DNA of 48,364 nucleotides from Candidatus Ornithomonoglobus intestinigallinarum. GTDB lineage: Bacteria > Bacillota > Clostridia > UBA1381. Positions within the stretch are counted from its first letter, which is position 1. Each line of letters starts with the position of its first letter. Position numbers and translations under genes: made by a program. The stretch is taken from contig DVLU01000023.1 in NCBI GenBank assembly GCA_018715365.1, forward strand, positions 1 to 48,364, given 5' to 3'. This document shows, piece by piece, positions 6,949 through 15,565 of the stretch. The notes under the pieces were generated by a model that was given only the letters and a program-made list of their open reading frames with translations, was not told where the DNA came from and did no database searches.

Positions 6949-9522
6949 GTGAAAAGGCTTGTTGCTGGGATTTTGGCGCACGTCGATTCGGGGAAAACGA
7001 CGCTTTCGGAGGCAATGCTCTATACTGCCGGCGAAATAAGAAAGCTCGGGCGAGTAGACCACCGCGATGCGTTTCTCGATAATAACGAGCTTGAGCGCGA
7101 GCGCGGCATAACGATATTTTCAAAGCAGGCAGTGCTCAAATTGAAAAATTCGGGGCTTACGCTGCTCGATACTCCCGGTCACGCCGATTTTTCTGCCGAA
7201 ACGGAGCGCACGCTCGGTGTGCTCGATTACGCTGTGCTTGTTATAAGCGGTACGGACGGCGTCCAGCCGCACACGGAAACGCTCTGGGGATTGCTTGAAC
7301 GGTATAACGTGCCCGTTTTTATTTTTGTAAATAAGATGGATATATCAAGCCTCAGTCGCGGCGAGCTGATGGAAAACATAAAAAGCCGTTTGGGCGACGG
7401 CTGCATCGATTTTTCGGCGCCGCATGACGAGGCGTTTATGGAGGAGGCGGCGATGTGCGACGAGGACGCAATGAACGCGTTTCTCGAAAACGGCGCCGTG
7501 GGTTTAAAGGAGCTGCGCGGCGCAATAAATGCGCGCCGAATTTTTCCGTGTATGTTCGGTTCCGCGCTCAAAAACGAAGGCGTTGCGGAATTTATGGACT
7601 GCCTTGACGAATATTCGAAAACGCCGATATACGGCGAAAGCTTCGGCGCGAAGATATTTAAAATAACGGTCGATGAGCAGAACAGGCGGCTTACGCATAT
7701 GAAAATAACGGGCGGATCGCTCAAGGTGCGCGATACGCTCTGCGGTACGAAAAACGGCAGGGATAAATGGAGCGAAAAGGTCACGGGGCTGCGCATTTAT
7801 TCCGGAGAAAAATTTACGCAGCCGGATGAGGTGTTCCCCGGAGAGGTGTGCGCCGTAACGGGACTTACGCAGACGTTTGCCGGAGAAGGTCTCGGCGCGG
7901 AGCCGAATCTGCCGGGAGCGGTGCTCGAGCCTGTGCTTTCGTATAAAATAGAGCTTCCCGAGGGCGCGGACGTCACAAAGGCGCTTGCCGAGCTGCGGCG
8001 CATGGAGGAGGAGGACCCTCAGCTTTGCATAGTCTGGAACGAGCGGGCGCGTGAGATACACGTCAAGGTTATGGGCGAGGTGCAGCTTGAGATACTTGAG
8101 CGCATAGTCCCCGAACGTCTCGGCATGGACGTAACGTTCGGGCGCGGCAGCATTGCTTATAAAGAAACAATAGCCGCGCCGTCGGAGGGCGTGGGGCATT
8201 ATGAGCCGTTAAGGCATTATGCCGAGGTGCATCTGCTGCTTGAGCCGGCGGAGCGCGGCAGCGGGCTGCATTTTTACAGCGAGTGCGGCGAGGATGAGCT
8301 TGACAGGAACTGGCAGCGCCTTGTTTTGACACATCTTGAAGAAAAAGAGCATATAGGCGTGCTCACGGGCTCGCCGATAACGGACATGAATATAACGCTC
8401 ATTGCGGGGCGCGCACATCAGAAGCATACGGAGGGCGGCGATTTCCGTCAGGCGACGTACAGGGCGGTGCGGCACGGATTGATGTGTGCCGAAAGCGTGC
8501 TGCTTGAGCCGTGGTACGAATTTAAGCTTGAGGTGCCGCAGAGCTGCGTCGGGCGTGCGATGACGGATATACAGCGCATGAGCGGCAATTTTGAGCCGCC
8601 GCAGACCGTCGGTGAAAACGCCGTGATAACCGGCACGGCGCCCGTTTCCGAAATGATGGATTATAAAACGGAGCTTACGGGCTACACGCGCGGCAGCGGA
8701 AGGCTCAGATGTATTTTAAAGGGCTACGATGTTTGCCACAACAGCGATGAGGTGATAGAAGCGATAGGCTACGAGCCCGATTCGGATATTGAAAATACTG
8801 CCGATTCCGTATTCTGTTCTCACGGCGCAGGCTTTGTTGTGAAGTGGGACGAGGTACGGAATTATATGCACATAGACACTGGCTTTGATCCCGATGCGGA
8901 AGGTGAGGAGGAAACTGAGGATAAAACGCGCAGAAGCGAATATTCCGCGTATGCCGACGATAAGGAGCTTATGCGCATTTTTGAGCAGACATACGGCGCC
9001 GTTAAGCGCGACAGGTATACCGCAATGAAAACGCAGAAAGCAAAAAGCGCCGGGCAAAAATACAAAAAAGCCGCACCTCTGCCGCAGGGACCGGAATATC
9101 TGCTTGTTGACGGCTATAATATAATTTTTGCATGGGATGAGCTTAAGGCGGCGGCAAGGGATAATCTTGAAGCTGCGAGAGAGCTGCTTATAACGCGCCT
9201 TGCAAATTATCAGGGATATAAAAAATGCGAGCTTATTCTTGTTTTTGACGCCTATAAGGTTAAAGGCAGCAGGGGAGAGGTTGAAAAGGTCGGAGATATA
9301 AGCGTTGTGTATACAAAGGAAGCCGAAACGGCGGATATGTATATAGAAAAAACGGCGCATGAGCTTGGCAGAAAGCGGCGCGTCCGCGTTGCGACGTCCG
9401 ACGCCCTCGAGCAGCTTATAATCCTCGGCAGCGGCGCCGTGAGAGTGTCGGCAAATGAATTTAAAGCCGAGGTTGAAGAAGCGGAAAAGGAAATAAGGGA
9501 TATGATAAAACGGGAGTTTTGA
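6949..9522 (+). CDS. EF-G/TetM-like translation GTPase fused to a Rae1/YacP-type NYN ribonuclease
   Basis: The protein has 857 residues. The GTG start follows GGAAGGGAG. Residues 1-about 640 are a translation-factor GTPase of the ribosomal-protection (TetM/TetO) branch: P-loop AHVDSGKTT (10-18), ERGITIF switch I (Thr55), DTPGHADF (74-81), NKMD (128-131), GSALK (204-208), then EF-G-like domains including RGSIAYKETIAAP and GHYEPLRHYAEVHL. A linker with SHGAGF and a basic, low-complexity stretch follows. Residues about 713-857 match B. subtilis Rae1 (YacP): LLVDGYNIIFAW (Asp721), LVFDAYKVKG (Asp767), TKEAETAD (Asp796), VATSDALEQ (Asp818). Rae1 is known to cut mRNA in the ribosomal A site; TetM-type proteins bind the same area. 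I infer a ribosome-directed GTPase that also carries a nuclease. Tetracycline resistance is possible but not shown. It follows the MarR regulator. Confidence 0.9.
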   Translation: MKRLVAGILAHVDSGKTTLSEAMLYTAGEIRKLGRVDHRDAFLDNNELERERGITIFSKQAVLKLKNSGLTLLDTPGHADFSAETERTLGVLDYAVLVISGTDGVQPHTETLWGLLERYNVPVFIFVNKMDISSLSRGELMENIKSRLGDGCIDFSAPHDEAFMEEAAMCDEDAMNAFLENGAVGLKELRGAINARRIFPCMFGSALKNEGVAEFMDCLDEYSKTPIYGESFGAKIFKITVDEQNRRLTHMKITGGSLKVRDTLCGTKNGRDKWSEKVTGLRIYSGEKFTQPDEVFPGEVCAVTGLTQTFAGEGLGAEPNLPGAVLEPVLSYKIELPEGADVTKALAELRRMEEEDPQLCIVWNERAREIHVKVMGEVQLEILERIVPERLGMDVTFGRGSIAYKETIAAPSEGVGHYEPLRHYAEVHLLLEPAERGSGLHFYSECGEDELDRNWQRLVLTHLEEKEHIGVLTGSPITDMNITLIAGRAHQKHTEGGDFRQATYRAVRHGLMCAESVLLEPWYEFKLEVPQSCVGRAMTDIQRMSGNFEPPQTVGENAVITGTAPVSEMMDYKTELTGYTRGSGRLRCILKGYDVCHNSDEVIEAIGYEPDSDIENTADSVFCSHGAGFVVKWDEVRNYMHIDTGFDPDAEGEEETEDKTRRSEYSAYADDKELMRIFEQTYGAVKRDRYTAMKTQKAKSAGQKYKKAAPLPQGPEYLLVDGYNIIFAWDELKAAARDNLEAARELLITRLANYQGYKKCELILVFDAYKVKGSRGEVEKVGDISVVYTKEAETADMYIEKTAHELGRKRRVRVATSDALEQLIILGSGAVRVSANEFKAEVEEAEKEIRDMIKREF

Positions 9523-9529
9523 TTTTTTT

Positions 9530-9567
9530 ACGGGGGACACCCCCCCCCCCCCCGAACCCCCGTTTTA
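9530..9567 (+). terminator. Bidirectional terminator with a 14-C tract
   Basis: ACGGGGG (9530-9536) pairs with CCCCCGT (9557-9563). T runs lie on both outer sides (T at 9523-9529 for the minus strand; TTTT from 9563 for the plus strand). It serves the convergent fusion gene and rlmH. The loop holds an uninterrupted run of 14 C (9540-9553), a likely site of replication slippage or sequencing error. Confidence 0.75.
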
Positions 9568-9568
9568 T

Positions 9569-10045
9569 TTACTTATGATAGCTTTCGTTATTGTTTATCT
9601 TAAACGCGCGGTAGAGCTGCTCGAGCATAACGACGCGCATAAGCTGGTGAGGCAGCGTTATCGGACCGAAGCTCAGCCGTGCGTCGGCGCGCCGCTTGAC
9701 CTCGTCGCTTAAGCCGAGAGAACCGCCTATAATAAACGCGATGCGGCTTGTGCGCATCGAAACGGCTGCTATTTCCGCGGCAAGCTCCGTGCTCGATATT
9801 TCCCTTCCCTCGATGCACATTGCGGCAACAAACGTCCCGGGCTTTATTTTGCCGAGCATTGCGCGGCCTTCCTTTTCTTTTATAAGCTCCTCCTCGCGCG
9901 CCGAGGCGTTATCCGGGATTTTTTCGTCGGGGAGCTCGATTATTTCAAGCTTTGCAAAGCGCGATATGCGCTTTTTGTATTCGTCTGCGGCGGCGGAAAA
10001 ATATTTTTCTTTTATTTTCCCCGCGCATATTATCGATATATTCAT
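9569..10045 (-). CDS. rlmH: 23S rRNA (pseudouridine-1915-N3) methyltransferase RlmH
   Basis: The protein has 158 residues, the normal length for this SPOUT-class enzyme. It uses SAM to methylate pseudouridine 1915 in helix 69 of 23S rRNA, acting on assembled 70S ribosomes. Visible marks are MNISIICAGKIKEKYF at the start, the SAM-binding knot IAFIIGGSLGLSDEV (around residues 101-115) and the C-terminal signature LPHQLMRVVMLEQLYRAFKI...YHK. Its ATG overlaps the stop of the upstream hydrolase gene by four bases (ATGA), so the two are translationally coupled. Confidence 0.97.
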   Translation of the reverse strand: MNISIICAGKIKEKYFSAAADEYKKRISRFAKLEIIELPDEKIPDNASAREEELIKEKEGRAMLGKIKPGTFVAAMCIEGREISSTELAAEIAAVSMRTSRIAFIIGGSLGLSDEVKRRADARLSFGPITLPHQLMRVVMLEQLYRAFKINNNESYHK

Positions 10046-10830
10046 AGCGGTTCACCGAATTTTGTTGTAAAGCTTCTGTTCGCAACGCGCAGCGTAACGT
10101 CGGAGCCGACGTCGACGCCCGCCTGCGTAAGCGTGGTGTAGGTTTCGAGCATTGCGATCTCCGGGCTGTTGTTTTCCTTGCTCAGATGACCGAGCATAAG
10201 CTTTTTTGTGCCGCTTTTTACAAGCTCGAGAGCGGCCTCCGACGCGCTTTCGTTTGAAAGATGGCCGGTATCGCTCAAAATCCTGCGCTTCAGCGGGAAC
10301 GGATACGAGCCGACCCTCAGCATATCAACGTCGTGGTTCGATTCAAGTATCACGGCTTCGCTGCCGCGGACGGCGTCCAGAATACCGTCGTCCATTTTTC
10401 CTATATCCGTGGCAAGAGAAAATTTACTGCTGCCGCAGAAAAGGCTGTAGCCTACGGGCTCGGCGGCGTCGTGAGGTATTGCGAAAGGGCATATGCCGAT
10501 CGTGCCTATCTCAAAGCTTTTTCCTGCGCTGACGATATGCCTCATTTCATCGTCGACATTGCCTATTTCCATATGCGCGTGAGTTCCGCCCGTTGCGTAT
10601 ATGGGGATTTTATAGCGGCGCGATATTATCCCCGCGCCGCGGACATGGTCTATGTGCTCATGCGTTATCAGTAGCGCGTCTATCATCGAGGGCGAAATGC
10701 CCTCGGCGTCGAGCAGCTCCGAAAGGCGCTTGCCGCTCATGCCGCAGTCTATCAGGATATTGGTCCGCCCGTCGGAAACGAACGACGCATTCCCGGACGA
10801 GCCGCTTATAAGTGAAAAAAATTCTGCCAT
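10042..10830 (-). CDS. YycJ/WalJ-like metallo-beta-lactamase-fold hydrolase
   Basis: The protein has 262 residues and belongs to the MBL superfamily. The metal site THEHIDH is at residues 56-62, preceded by a strand with NILIDCG. Further ligands come from IPHDAAEP, the LATDIG Asp and LGHLSKEN. This matches the YycJ (WalJ) group, which in Firmicutes is linked to cell-wall control and, by genetic data in pneumococcus and B. subtilis, to coordination of division with replication. Some members are 5'-3' exonucleases. Here it is coupled to rlmH and lies downstream of murA rather than the walRK genes. No signal peptide is seen. Confidence 0.9.
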   Translation of the reverse strand: MAEFFSLISGSSGNASFVSDGRTNILIDCGMSGKRLSELLDAEGISPSMIDALLITHEHIDHVRGAGIISRRYKIPIYATGGTHAHMEIGNVDDEMRHIVSAGKSFEIGTIGICPFAIPHDAAEPVGYSLFCGSSKFSLATDIGKMDDGILDAVRGSEAVILESNHDVDMLRVGSYPFPLKRRILSDTGHLSNESASEAALELVKSGTKKLMLGHLSKENNSPEIAMLETYTTLTQAGVDVGSDVTLRVANRSFTTKFGEPL

Positions 10831-10864
10831 ATGTGTCTTGATCCCTTATGTTTTGTTAATGCAA

Positions 10865-10950
10865 ACGGGATTGCCCGTGAACGGACTTGCTTGCTGTGCG
10901 GCATAAAGCCGCCGTATTTGCGCAAACAAAACCGCTGCCGGCAATCCCGT
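10865..10950. repeat. Inverted repeat enclosing a structured spacer between murA and the yycJ-like gene
   Basis: ACGGGATTGCC (10865-10875) and GGCAATCCCGT (10940-10950) are perfectly complementary 11-base arms. Between them are a TTTGCGCAAA palindrome and a GCGGC-ATAAA-GCCGC hairpin, giving a branched fold. No T run follows on the minus strand, so it is not a standard terminator. It fills the 131-base spacer between murA and the next gene. Confidence 0.6.
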
Positions 10951-10962
10951 ATTTTCAAAAAA

Positions 10963-12240
10963 TCAATATACGTCCTCGGTAAATTGTACGCGGTGTATAT
11001 CTCCGCCCAGGCCGATAAACTTCTGCTCGAAGCTCTCATAGCCGCGGTCTATATGATATATATCCGTTATTTCCGTTGTTCCGTCAGCCATAAGCCCGGC
11101 TATTATCATAGCCGCGCCGCCGCGGAGATCCGTCGCCTTAACGCGCGAGCCGTGCAGCTTGTCCACGCCGTCTATTATGGCAAGCTTGCCCTCAACGCGA
11201 ATATTTGCGCCCATACGCTTTAATTCGTTCGTGTATCTGAAACGGTTTTCCCAAACGCCCTCGCGTGCCGTTGACGTGCCGGGGATCGTGGTTAAAAGCG
11301 TAACAAGCTGCGGCTGCATATCCGTCGGGAAACCGGGATACGGCAGCGCGATAAAGTTTATGCGCTTTAAGGAGGCGCCCTCGTCCACCCAGACTCTGAC
11401 GCTGTCCTCGCCCTCGGAAACGTTTACGCCGGCTTCGATAAGCTTTGCGCTTATTATGTCAAGATGGCGCGGTATAACATTATTAAGTACAACGTCGCCG
11501 CGGGTTGCCGCAGCGGCAATCATGAACGTGCCCGCTTCGATCTGGTCGGGTATTATGGTATATGTTCCGCCGTGAAGCTCCTTAACGCCCTTTATTTTTA
11601 TCGTGTCCGTGCCGGCGCCGCGTATATTTGCGCCGAGCGAATTAAGAAAGTTTGCAAGGTCTACTATGTGCGGTTCCTTTGCGGCGTTTTCGATTATCGT
11701 TGTGCCGTCGGCAAGCGTTGCGGCAAGTATTGCGTTTATTGTTGCTCCGACTGTGACAACGTCAAAAAAGATGTTGCCGCCGTGCAGATGCTCCGCGCTG
11801 CCGTTTATCATGCCGCGGTCGGTGTTTGTTTCTGCGCCGAGAGCCTCAAAGCTCTTTATATGCTGGTCTATCGGGCGCGTGCCGAAGTCGCAGCCGCCCG
11901 GCGGGTCTACGCTGAAACGGTGAAAACGCCCCAAAAGCGCACCCATAAGATAGCTTGAGCCGCGCATTTTGCGTGTGAGGTCGCCTATGGGCTCCCATGA
12001 TTTTACGTTTGAGCAATCTATTTCTGCGGTGTTCGCATCTACCATATCAACAGACGCGCCGAGATTTTCAAGTATACGGATAAATAATTTTACATCCTTT
12101 ATATCCGGCAGATTCTCGAGCCTGCAGCGTGCATTTGCAAGCAGGCATGCGGGCAGTATCGCAACGGCGGCGTTCTTTGCGCCGCTTATCGTTACGGAGC
12201 CCCTGAGCTTGTTACCGCCGCGTATCAAAAGCTTCTCCAA
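10963..12240 (-). CDS. murA: UDP-N-acetylglucosamine 1-carboxyvinyltransferase MurA
   Basis: The protein has 425 residues and is full length. It transfers enolpyruvate from PEP to UDP-GlcNAc, the first committed step of peptidoglycan synthesis in the cytoplasm. Visible are the N-terminal [22 protein letters not shown] motif (Lys22/Asn23) and the active-site loop [13 protein letters not shown] with the catalytic cysteine (Cys117), the residue that fosfomycin alkylates. The start is a TTG at 12238-12240, chosen because AAAGGAGTG lies seven bases upstream and no in-frame ATG is nearby. It has its own sigma-A promoter. Clostridia often have two murA copies; which one this is cannot be told. Confidence 0.96.
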   Translation of the reverse strand: MEKLLIRGGNKLRGSVTISGAKNAAVAILPACLLANARCRLENLPDIKDVKLFIRILENLGASVDMVDANTAEIDCSNVKSWEPIGDLTRKMRGSSYLMGALLGRFHRFSVDPPGGCDFGTRPIDQHIKSFEALGAETNTDRGMINGSAEHLHGGNIFFDVVTVGATINAILAATLADGTTIIENAAKEPHIVDLANFLNSLGANIRGAGTDTIKIKGVKELHGGTYTIIPDQIEAGTFMIAAAATRGDVVLNNVIPRHLDIISAKLIEAGVNVSEGEDSVRVWVDEGASLKRINFIALPYPGFPTDMQPQLVTLLTTIPGTSTAREGVWENRFRYTNELKRMGANIRVEGKLAIIDGVDKLHGSRVKATDLRGGAAMIIAGLMADGTTEITDIYHIDRGYESFEQKFIGLGGDIHRVQFTEDVY

Positions 12241-12276
12241 ACCGATGCACTCCTTTAAAATTCTTATACATCTTAC

Positions 12277-12305
12277 ATTATATCAAAAACAGACATAAAA
12301 AGCAA
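12277..12305 (-). promoter_or_regulatory. Sigma-A promoter of murA
   Basis: Read on the minus strand: TTGCTT (12305-12300), 17-bp spacer, TATAAT (12282-12277). It lies about 40 bases upstream of the TTG start. Confidence 0.7.
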
Positions 12306-12377
12306 AACAAAAATTACAAAAAATAAAAATTTAATATAATTGTAATCTTTTCCGCCGAATGCCCGTTATCGTCTGCG

Positions 12378-12410
12378 AAAAAAAACAGCCTGCGTTATAT
12401 GCAAGCTGTT
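12378..12410 (-). terminator. Terminator after rpmB
   Basis: On the minus strand, AACAGCTTGC (12410-12401) pairs with GCAGGCTGTT (12393-12384), with one G-U pair and a seven-base loop, followed by eight T (12385-12378). Confidence 0.9.
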
Positions 12411-12425
12411 GATATTTTCGGCTGG

Positions 12426-12614
12426 TCAAACTGCGCGCTGAACCTTTCCCGAACGAAGGCAGCGAGTGCATACGTTTACTGATTTTACCGAACCGTTTAC
12501 AACGGCCCTTACCTTTTTGATGTTGGGCTTCCATGTCCTGTTCGCTCTTCTGTGCGAGTGAGATACCTTTATTCCGAACGAAACGCCCTTTCCGCAAATA
12601 TCACATTTAGCCAT
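12426..12614 (-). CDS. rpmB: 50S ribosomal protein L28 (zinc-ribbon type)
   Basis: The protein has 62 residues. The start MAKCDICGKG is chosen because AAGGAGGTGT stands just upstream of this ATG; a longer in-frame start at 12653 lies upstream of that site. L28 is a structural protein of the large subunit. Typical marks are the conserved GKGVSFGIKVSHSHRRANRTWKPN and a C-terminal VCTRCLRSGKV. Two CxxC pairs (CDIC and CTRC) mark the zinc-binding form, rather than the cysteine-free paralogue used under zinc shortage. It is a single-gene transcription unit. Confidence 0.97.
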   Translation of the reverse strand: MAKCDICGKGVSFGIKVSHSHRRANRTWKPNIKKVRAVVNGSVKSVNVCTRCLRSGKVQRAV

Positions 12615-12658
12615 TCTAAAATACACCTCCTTGACATATGAATGAAACATCAAGTGCT

Positions 12659-12687
12659 ATTGTACCACACTTATTCGGATTTTGCAA
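12659..12687 (-). promoter_or_regulatory. Sigma-A promoter of rpmB
   Basis: Minus strand: TTGCAA (12687-12682), 17-bp spacer, TACAAT (12664-12659). Confidence 0.75.
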
Positions 12688-12778
12688 GAGTTTTTCAAGT
12701 TTTTTTTGAGTTTTTTTATCTTTTTTGAAAAGAGCATAAATTTCGGCGCGGAATATGCGTTATTTTTAAATAAAAATA

Positions 12779-12807
12779 TTGAAAAATCGGCTCATTTGCG
12801 CTATAAT
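12779..12807 (+). promoter_or_regulatory. Sigma-A promoter of the hprK operon
   Basis: TTGAAA (12779-12784), 17-bp spacer, perfect TATAAT (12802-12807). The leader is about 60 bases. No cre-like operator is obvious next to it. Confidence 0.85.
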
Positions 12808-12875
12808 ATATAATTAGGACAGAGTGTACGCGCGCAGCGCGTGCAAAAAAAAAGCGAAAGAAAGGCGGAGCTGCA

Positions 12876-13820
12876 ATGGCTGAAGGCGGATTTACAATAC
12901 CTTTAACAAAAATCATCGACGATTTTGAGCTTGAAAAAATATATGAACCGAAGGACATCGAAACGGTGCTTATTTCGTGCGCCGACATAAACCGTCCCGG
13001 ACTTCAGATGATAGGCTTCTTTGACCATTTTGACAAGGAGCGCATACAGATAATGGGCAAGGTGGAGTTTACGTACCTTGAACAGTTCACCGTGGACGAG
13101 CGCGAGGAAAAGCTCGATAAGTTTTTTGCGCTGGGCTTTCCGGCGCTTGTTATAACGCGCGGTCAGCAAATATTCCCCGAAATGGCGGAGATCGCGGAAA
13201 AATACAATATTCCGCTTTTAAGGAGCGAGGATATAACGTCGTCGTTTATGAGCGCCATCATTTCTTATTTAAATGTGCAGATAGCGCCGAGACGCACGCG
13301 CCACGGCGTTCTTGTCGAGGTATACGGCGAAGGCATACTTATAATGGGCGAGAGCGGCGTGGGCAAAAGCGAAACGGCAATTGAGCTTGTAAAGCGCGGT
13401 CACAGGCTTGTGGCTGACGATGCCGTTGAAATAAAGCGCGTGTCCAATAAAACGCTTGTCGGCTCGTCGCCGGCGATAATACGCCACTTTGTTGAATTAA
13501 GAGGTATAGGCATAATAGATGTAAAGGAAATATTCGGTATAGGCGCGATAAAGGATACCGAGAACATAAATATGATAATTCATCTCGAGCCGTGGGAGGA
13601 CGGGCGTCAGTACGACCGTCTCGGCATGGTTGACGAATATACGAACATAATGGGAATAAACGTGCCGTCGCTTACGATACCCGTGAAGCTCGGCAGGAAC
13701 CTTGCCGTTATAGTCGAGGTTGCGGCAATGAACAACAGGCAGAAGCGCATGGGCTATAACGCCGCCGTTGAGCTAAACAAGCGCCTTATGGAGCAGATGG
13801 AGGAGCAGCTCAATTTATAA
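12876..13820 (+). CDS. hprK: HPr kinase/phosphorylase
   Basis: The protein has 314 residues, the usual length. HprK phosphorylates HPr on Ser46 with ATP when glycolytic intermediates are high and removes the phosphate when phosphate is high. HPr-Ser-P with CcpA drives carbon catabolite control. Seen: an N-terminal Mur-like domain, His143 in TRHGVLVEVYGEG, Walker A GESGVGKS (158-165), DD at 181-182, and the family signature ELRGIGIIDVKEIFGIGAI (about 207-225). The start follows AAAGGCGGAG. It heads the cell-wall and carbon-control operon. The only HPr in this window lacks Ser46, so the real substrate must be encoded elsewhere. Confidence 0.97.
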   Translation: MAEGGFTIPLTKIIDDFELEKIYEPKDIETVLISCADINRPGLQMIGFFDHFDKERIQIMGKVEFTYLEQFTVDEREEKLDKFFALGFPALVITRGQQIFPEMAEIAEKYNIPLLRSEDITSSFMSAIISYLNVQIAPRRTRHGVLVEVYGEGILIMGESGVGKSETAIELVKRGHRLVADDAVEIKRVSNKTLVGSSPAIIRHFVELRGIGIIDVKEIFGIGAIKDTENINMIIHLEPWEDGRQYDRLGMVDEYTNIMGINVPSLTIPVKLGRNLAVIVEVAAMNNRQKRMGYNAAVELNKRLMEQMEEQLNL

Positions 13821-13856
13821 AACCGGCGCAAAAAAATGACAACGGGAGAAAAAGTA

Positions 13857-14591
13857 ATGAAAATTCTTGCAGACACTCACACTCACACGATTGCGAGCAC
13901 GCACGCGTACAGCACCGTTGCGGAAATGGCGCGCGCGGCGCATGATGCGGGGCTTGAAGCGATCGCGGTAACGGACCACGGCATGATGCTTCCGGACGCG
14001 CCGCATTCGTGGCATTTCCATAATCTTAAAAACATTCCGCGCGAGATTTGCGGAGTGAAAATACTTTACGGGATAGAAGCGAATATTCTCGATCCTGACG
14101 GGAATATCGATCCGCTTGAGGACGAGATATATAAAAAGCTCGATATTGTAAACGCAAGCATCCATTCGCCGTGCTACGCGGCGGAACGGGGCGGCGACCA
14201 CACGGGTGCGTATCTTAATATTGTAAACGATCCGCGCGTGGATATAATATGCCACAGCGGCACGGCGGCGTATCCGTATGATTACGAGCGGATAATAAAG
14301 CTTGCCGGGGAAAACAATAAGCTTATCGAAATAAACAATCATTCCTTTGCCGTAAGAAAAAGCAGCATACCGAATTGCCGCCGGATAGCGGAGCTTTGCA
14401 AGGAGCACGGCACCGGTATAGTTGTGACGTCGGACGCGCACATAAGCTTTGATCTCGGCGATTACGGCCATGCGCTTAATATGCTTGAGGAGCTGGATTT
14501 CCCCGAGGAGCTCATAATAAACAGGAGCTTTAAAAGCCTTTCGGAATTCTTTGAAGCAAAGGGGAAACCGTTTTTCGGATGGCATATGTAA
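13857..14591 (+). CDS. PHP-domain phosphatase, YcdX type
   Basis: The protein has 244 residues. The ATG at 13857 is preceded by CGGGAG at suitable spacing; the in-frame ATG at 13836 would lack a ribosome site. PHP-fold enzymes use a trinuclear metal site. Seen here: DTHTHT (first metal ligands), AVTDHG, GIEANIL, NASIHSP, CHSGT, EINNHS and TSDAH near the C-terminus. The order and spacing match YcdX-type phosphatases. The physiological substrate is unknown. The gene is regularly found between hprK and rapZ in Clostridia, which suggests a role in central or envelope metabolism. Confidence 0.9.
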   Translation: MKILADTHTHTIASTHAYSTVAEMARAAHDAGLEAIAVTDHGMMLPDAPHSWHFHNLKNIPREICGVKILYGIEANILDPDGNIDPLEDEIYKKLDIVNASIHSPCYAAERGGDHTGAYLNIVNDPRVDIICHSGTAAYPYDYERIIKLAGENNKLIEINNHSFAVRKSSIPNCRRIAELCKEHGTGIVVTSDAHISFDLGDYGHALNMLEELDFPEELIINRSFKSLSEFFEAKGKPFFGWHM

Positions 14592-14642
14592 GATGGCATA
14601 TGTTAAGGAGAGGCACAAGTTTCGGAACGGAGATTATTATAT

Positions 14643-15542
14643 ATGACAGACAGAACAAAAATAAGCGCTCTGGCGAAAAACGTTAAATTCGACGAGCCCA
14701 TGAGCGCGCACACAACGTTTAAAATAGGCGGACCGGCCGACGTTTTCGTCGATGCGGAAAACGCGGACGAAATAAAAAGCGTAATGCGGTACTGCGGGGA
14801 AAATTCCGTGCCGCTTCTGATAACGGGCAACGGCTCGAATATGCTTGTCGGCGACAGGGGGATACGCGGCGTTGTTGTGTCGGTCGGCAAAAAAATGAGT
14901 AAAATCGAGGTTGACGGCGAGCGCATAACGGCGGAGGCCGGCGCGCTTATGTCGTCGGTTGCGGCGGCGGCGCTCAAGGCGGAGCTTTCGGGCTTTGAAA
15001 CGCTTTCGGGAATACCGGGCACTGTGGGCGGCGGTATATATATGAACGCCGGTGCCTACGGCGGCGAAATAAAGGACGTGCTTGAAACGGTAACGTATAT
15101 AGACCGTGACGGCAGCGTAAAAACCGCAAAAGCGGAGGAGCTTGACCTTTCCTACAGGCACAGCATGTTTGAGGAGGGCGGATACGTTATATTATCATGC
15201 GTATTGAAGCTGAAGCCGGGAAACGCCGATGAAATAAAGGCCGCAATGCGCGATTACAGCAAAAGAAGAAGCGACAAGCAGCCGATATCGATGCCGTCGG
15301 CGGGCAGCACGTTTAAGCGTCCGGAGGGCTATTTTGCCGGCAAGCTCATACAGGACAGCGGGCTTATGGGAAAAAGCGTCGGCGGGGCGCAGGTAAGCGA
15401 AAAACATGCCGGCTTTGTTGTAAATACGGGCGGCGCAACGGCGGCCGACGTTTTGGAGCTTATAAGGCTCGTTCAGGACACGGTTGAGGAAAAATTCGGA
15501 GTAAGGCTTGAGCCGGAGGTACGGCTCATAGGAGAACAGTAA
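14643..15542 (+). CDS. murB: UDP-N-acetylenolpyruvoylglucosamine reductase MurB
   Basis: The protein has 299 residues. MurB uses FAD and NADPH to reduce the MurA product to UDP-MurNAc, the second step of peptidoglycan precursor synthesis. Visible marks are TTFKIGGPADVF and GNGSNMLVGD (FAD binding), SGIPGTVGGGIYMNAGAYG, SYRHS (Arg172), PSAGSTFKRP with the catalytic Ser222, and EVRLIGE with the catalytic Glu292. The short C-terminus and this form of the Tyr-loop region fit the type II enzymes of Gram-positives. RBS is ACGGAG. Confidence 0.97.
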   Translation: MTDRTKISALAKNVKFDEPMSAHTTFKIGGPADVFVDAENADEIKSVMRYCGENSVPLLITGNGSNMLVGDRGIRGVVVSVGKKMSKIEVDGERITAEAGALMSSVAAAALKAELSGFETLSGIPGTVGGGIYMNAGAYGGEIKDVLETVTYIDRDGSVKTAKAEELDLSYRHSMFEEGGYVILSCVLKLKPGNADEIKAAMRDYSKRRSDKQPISMPSAGSTFKRPEGYFAGKLIQDSGLMGKSVGGAQVSEKHAGFVVNTGGATAADVLELIRLVQDTVEEKFGVRLEPEVRLIGEQ

Positions 15543-15565
15543 AAAGCGGTTGGGAAGTGAAGGTT

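Noticed and set aside
6949-9522. Calling the GTPase a tetracycline resistance gene
   Set aside because: The family is broad and includes members with no known resistance role. The ribonuclease fusion makes it distinct, and no resistance-specific residue can be judged from sequence alone.
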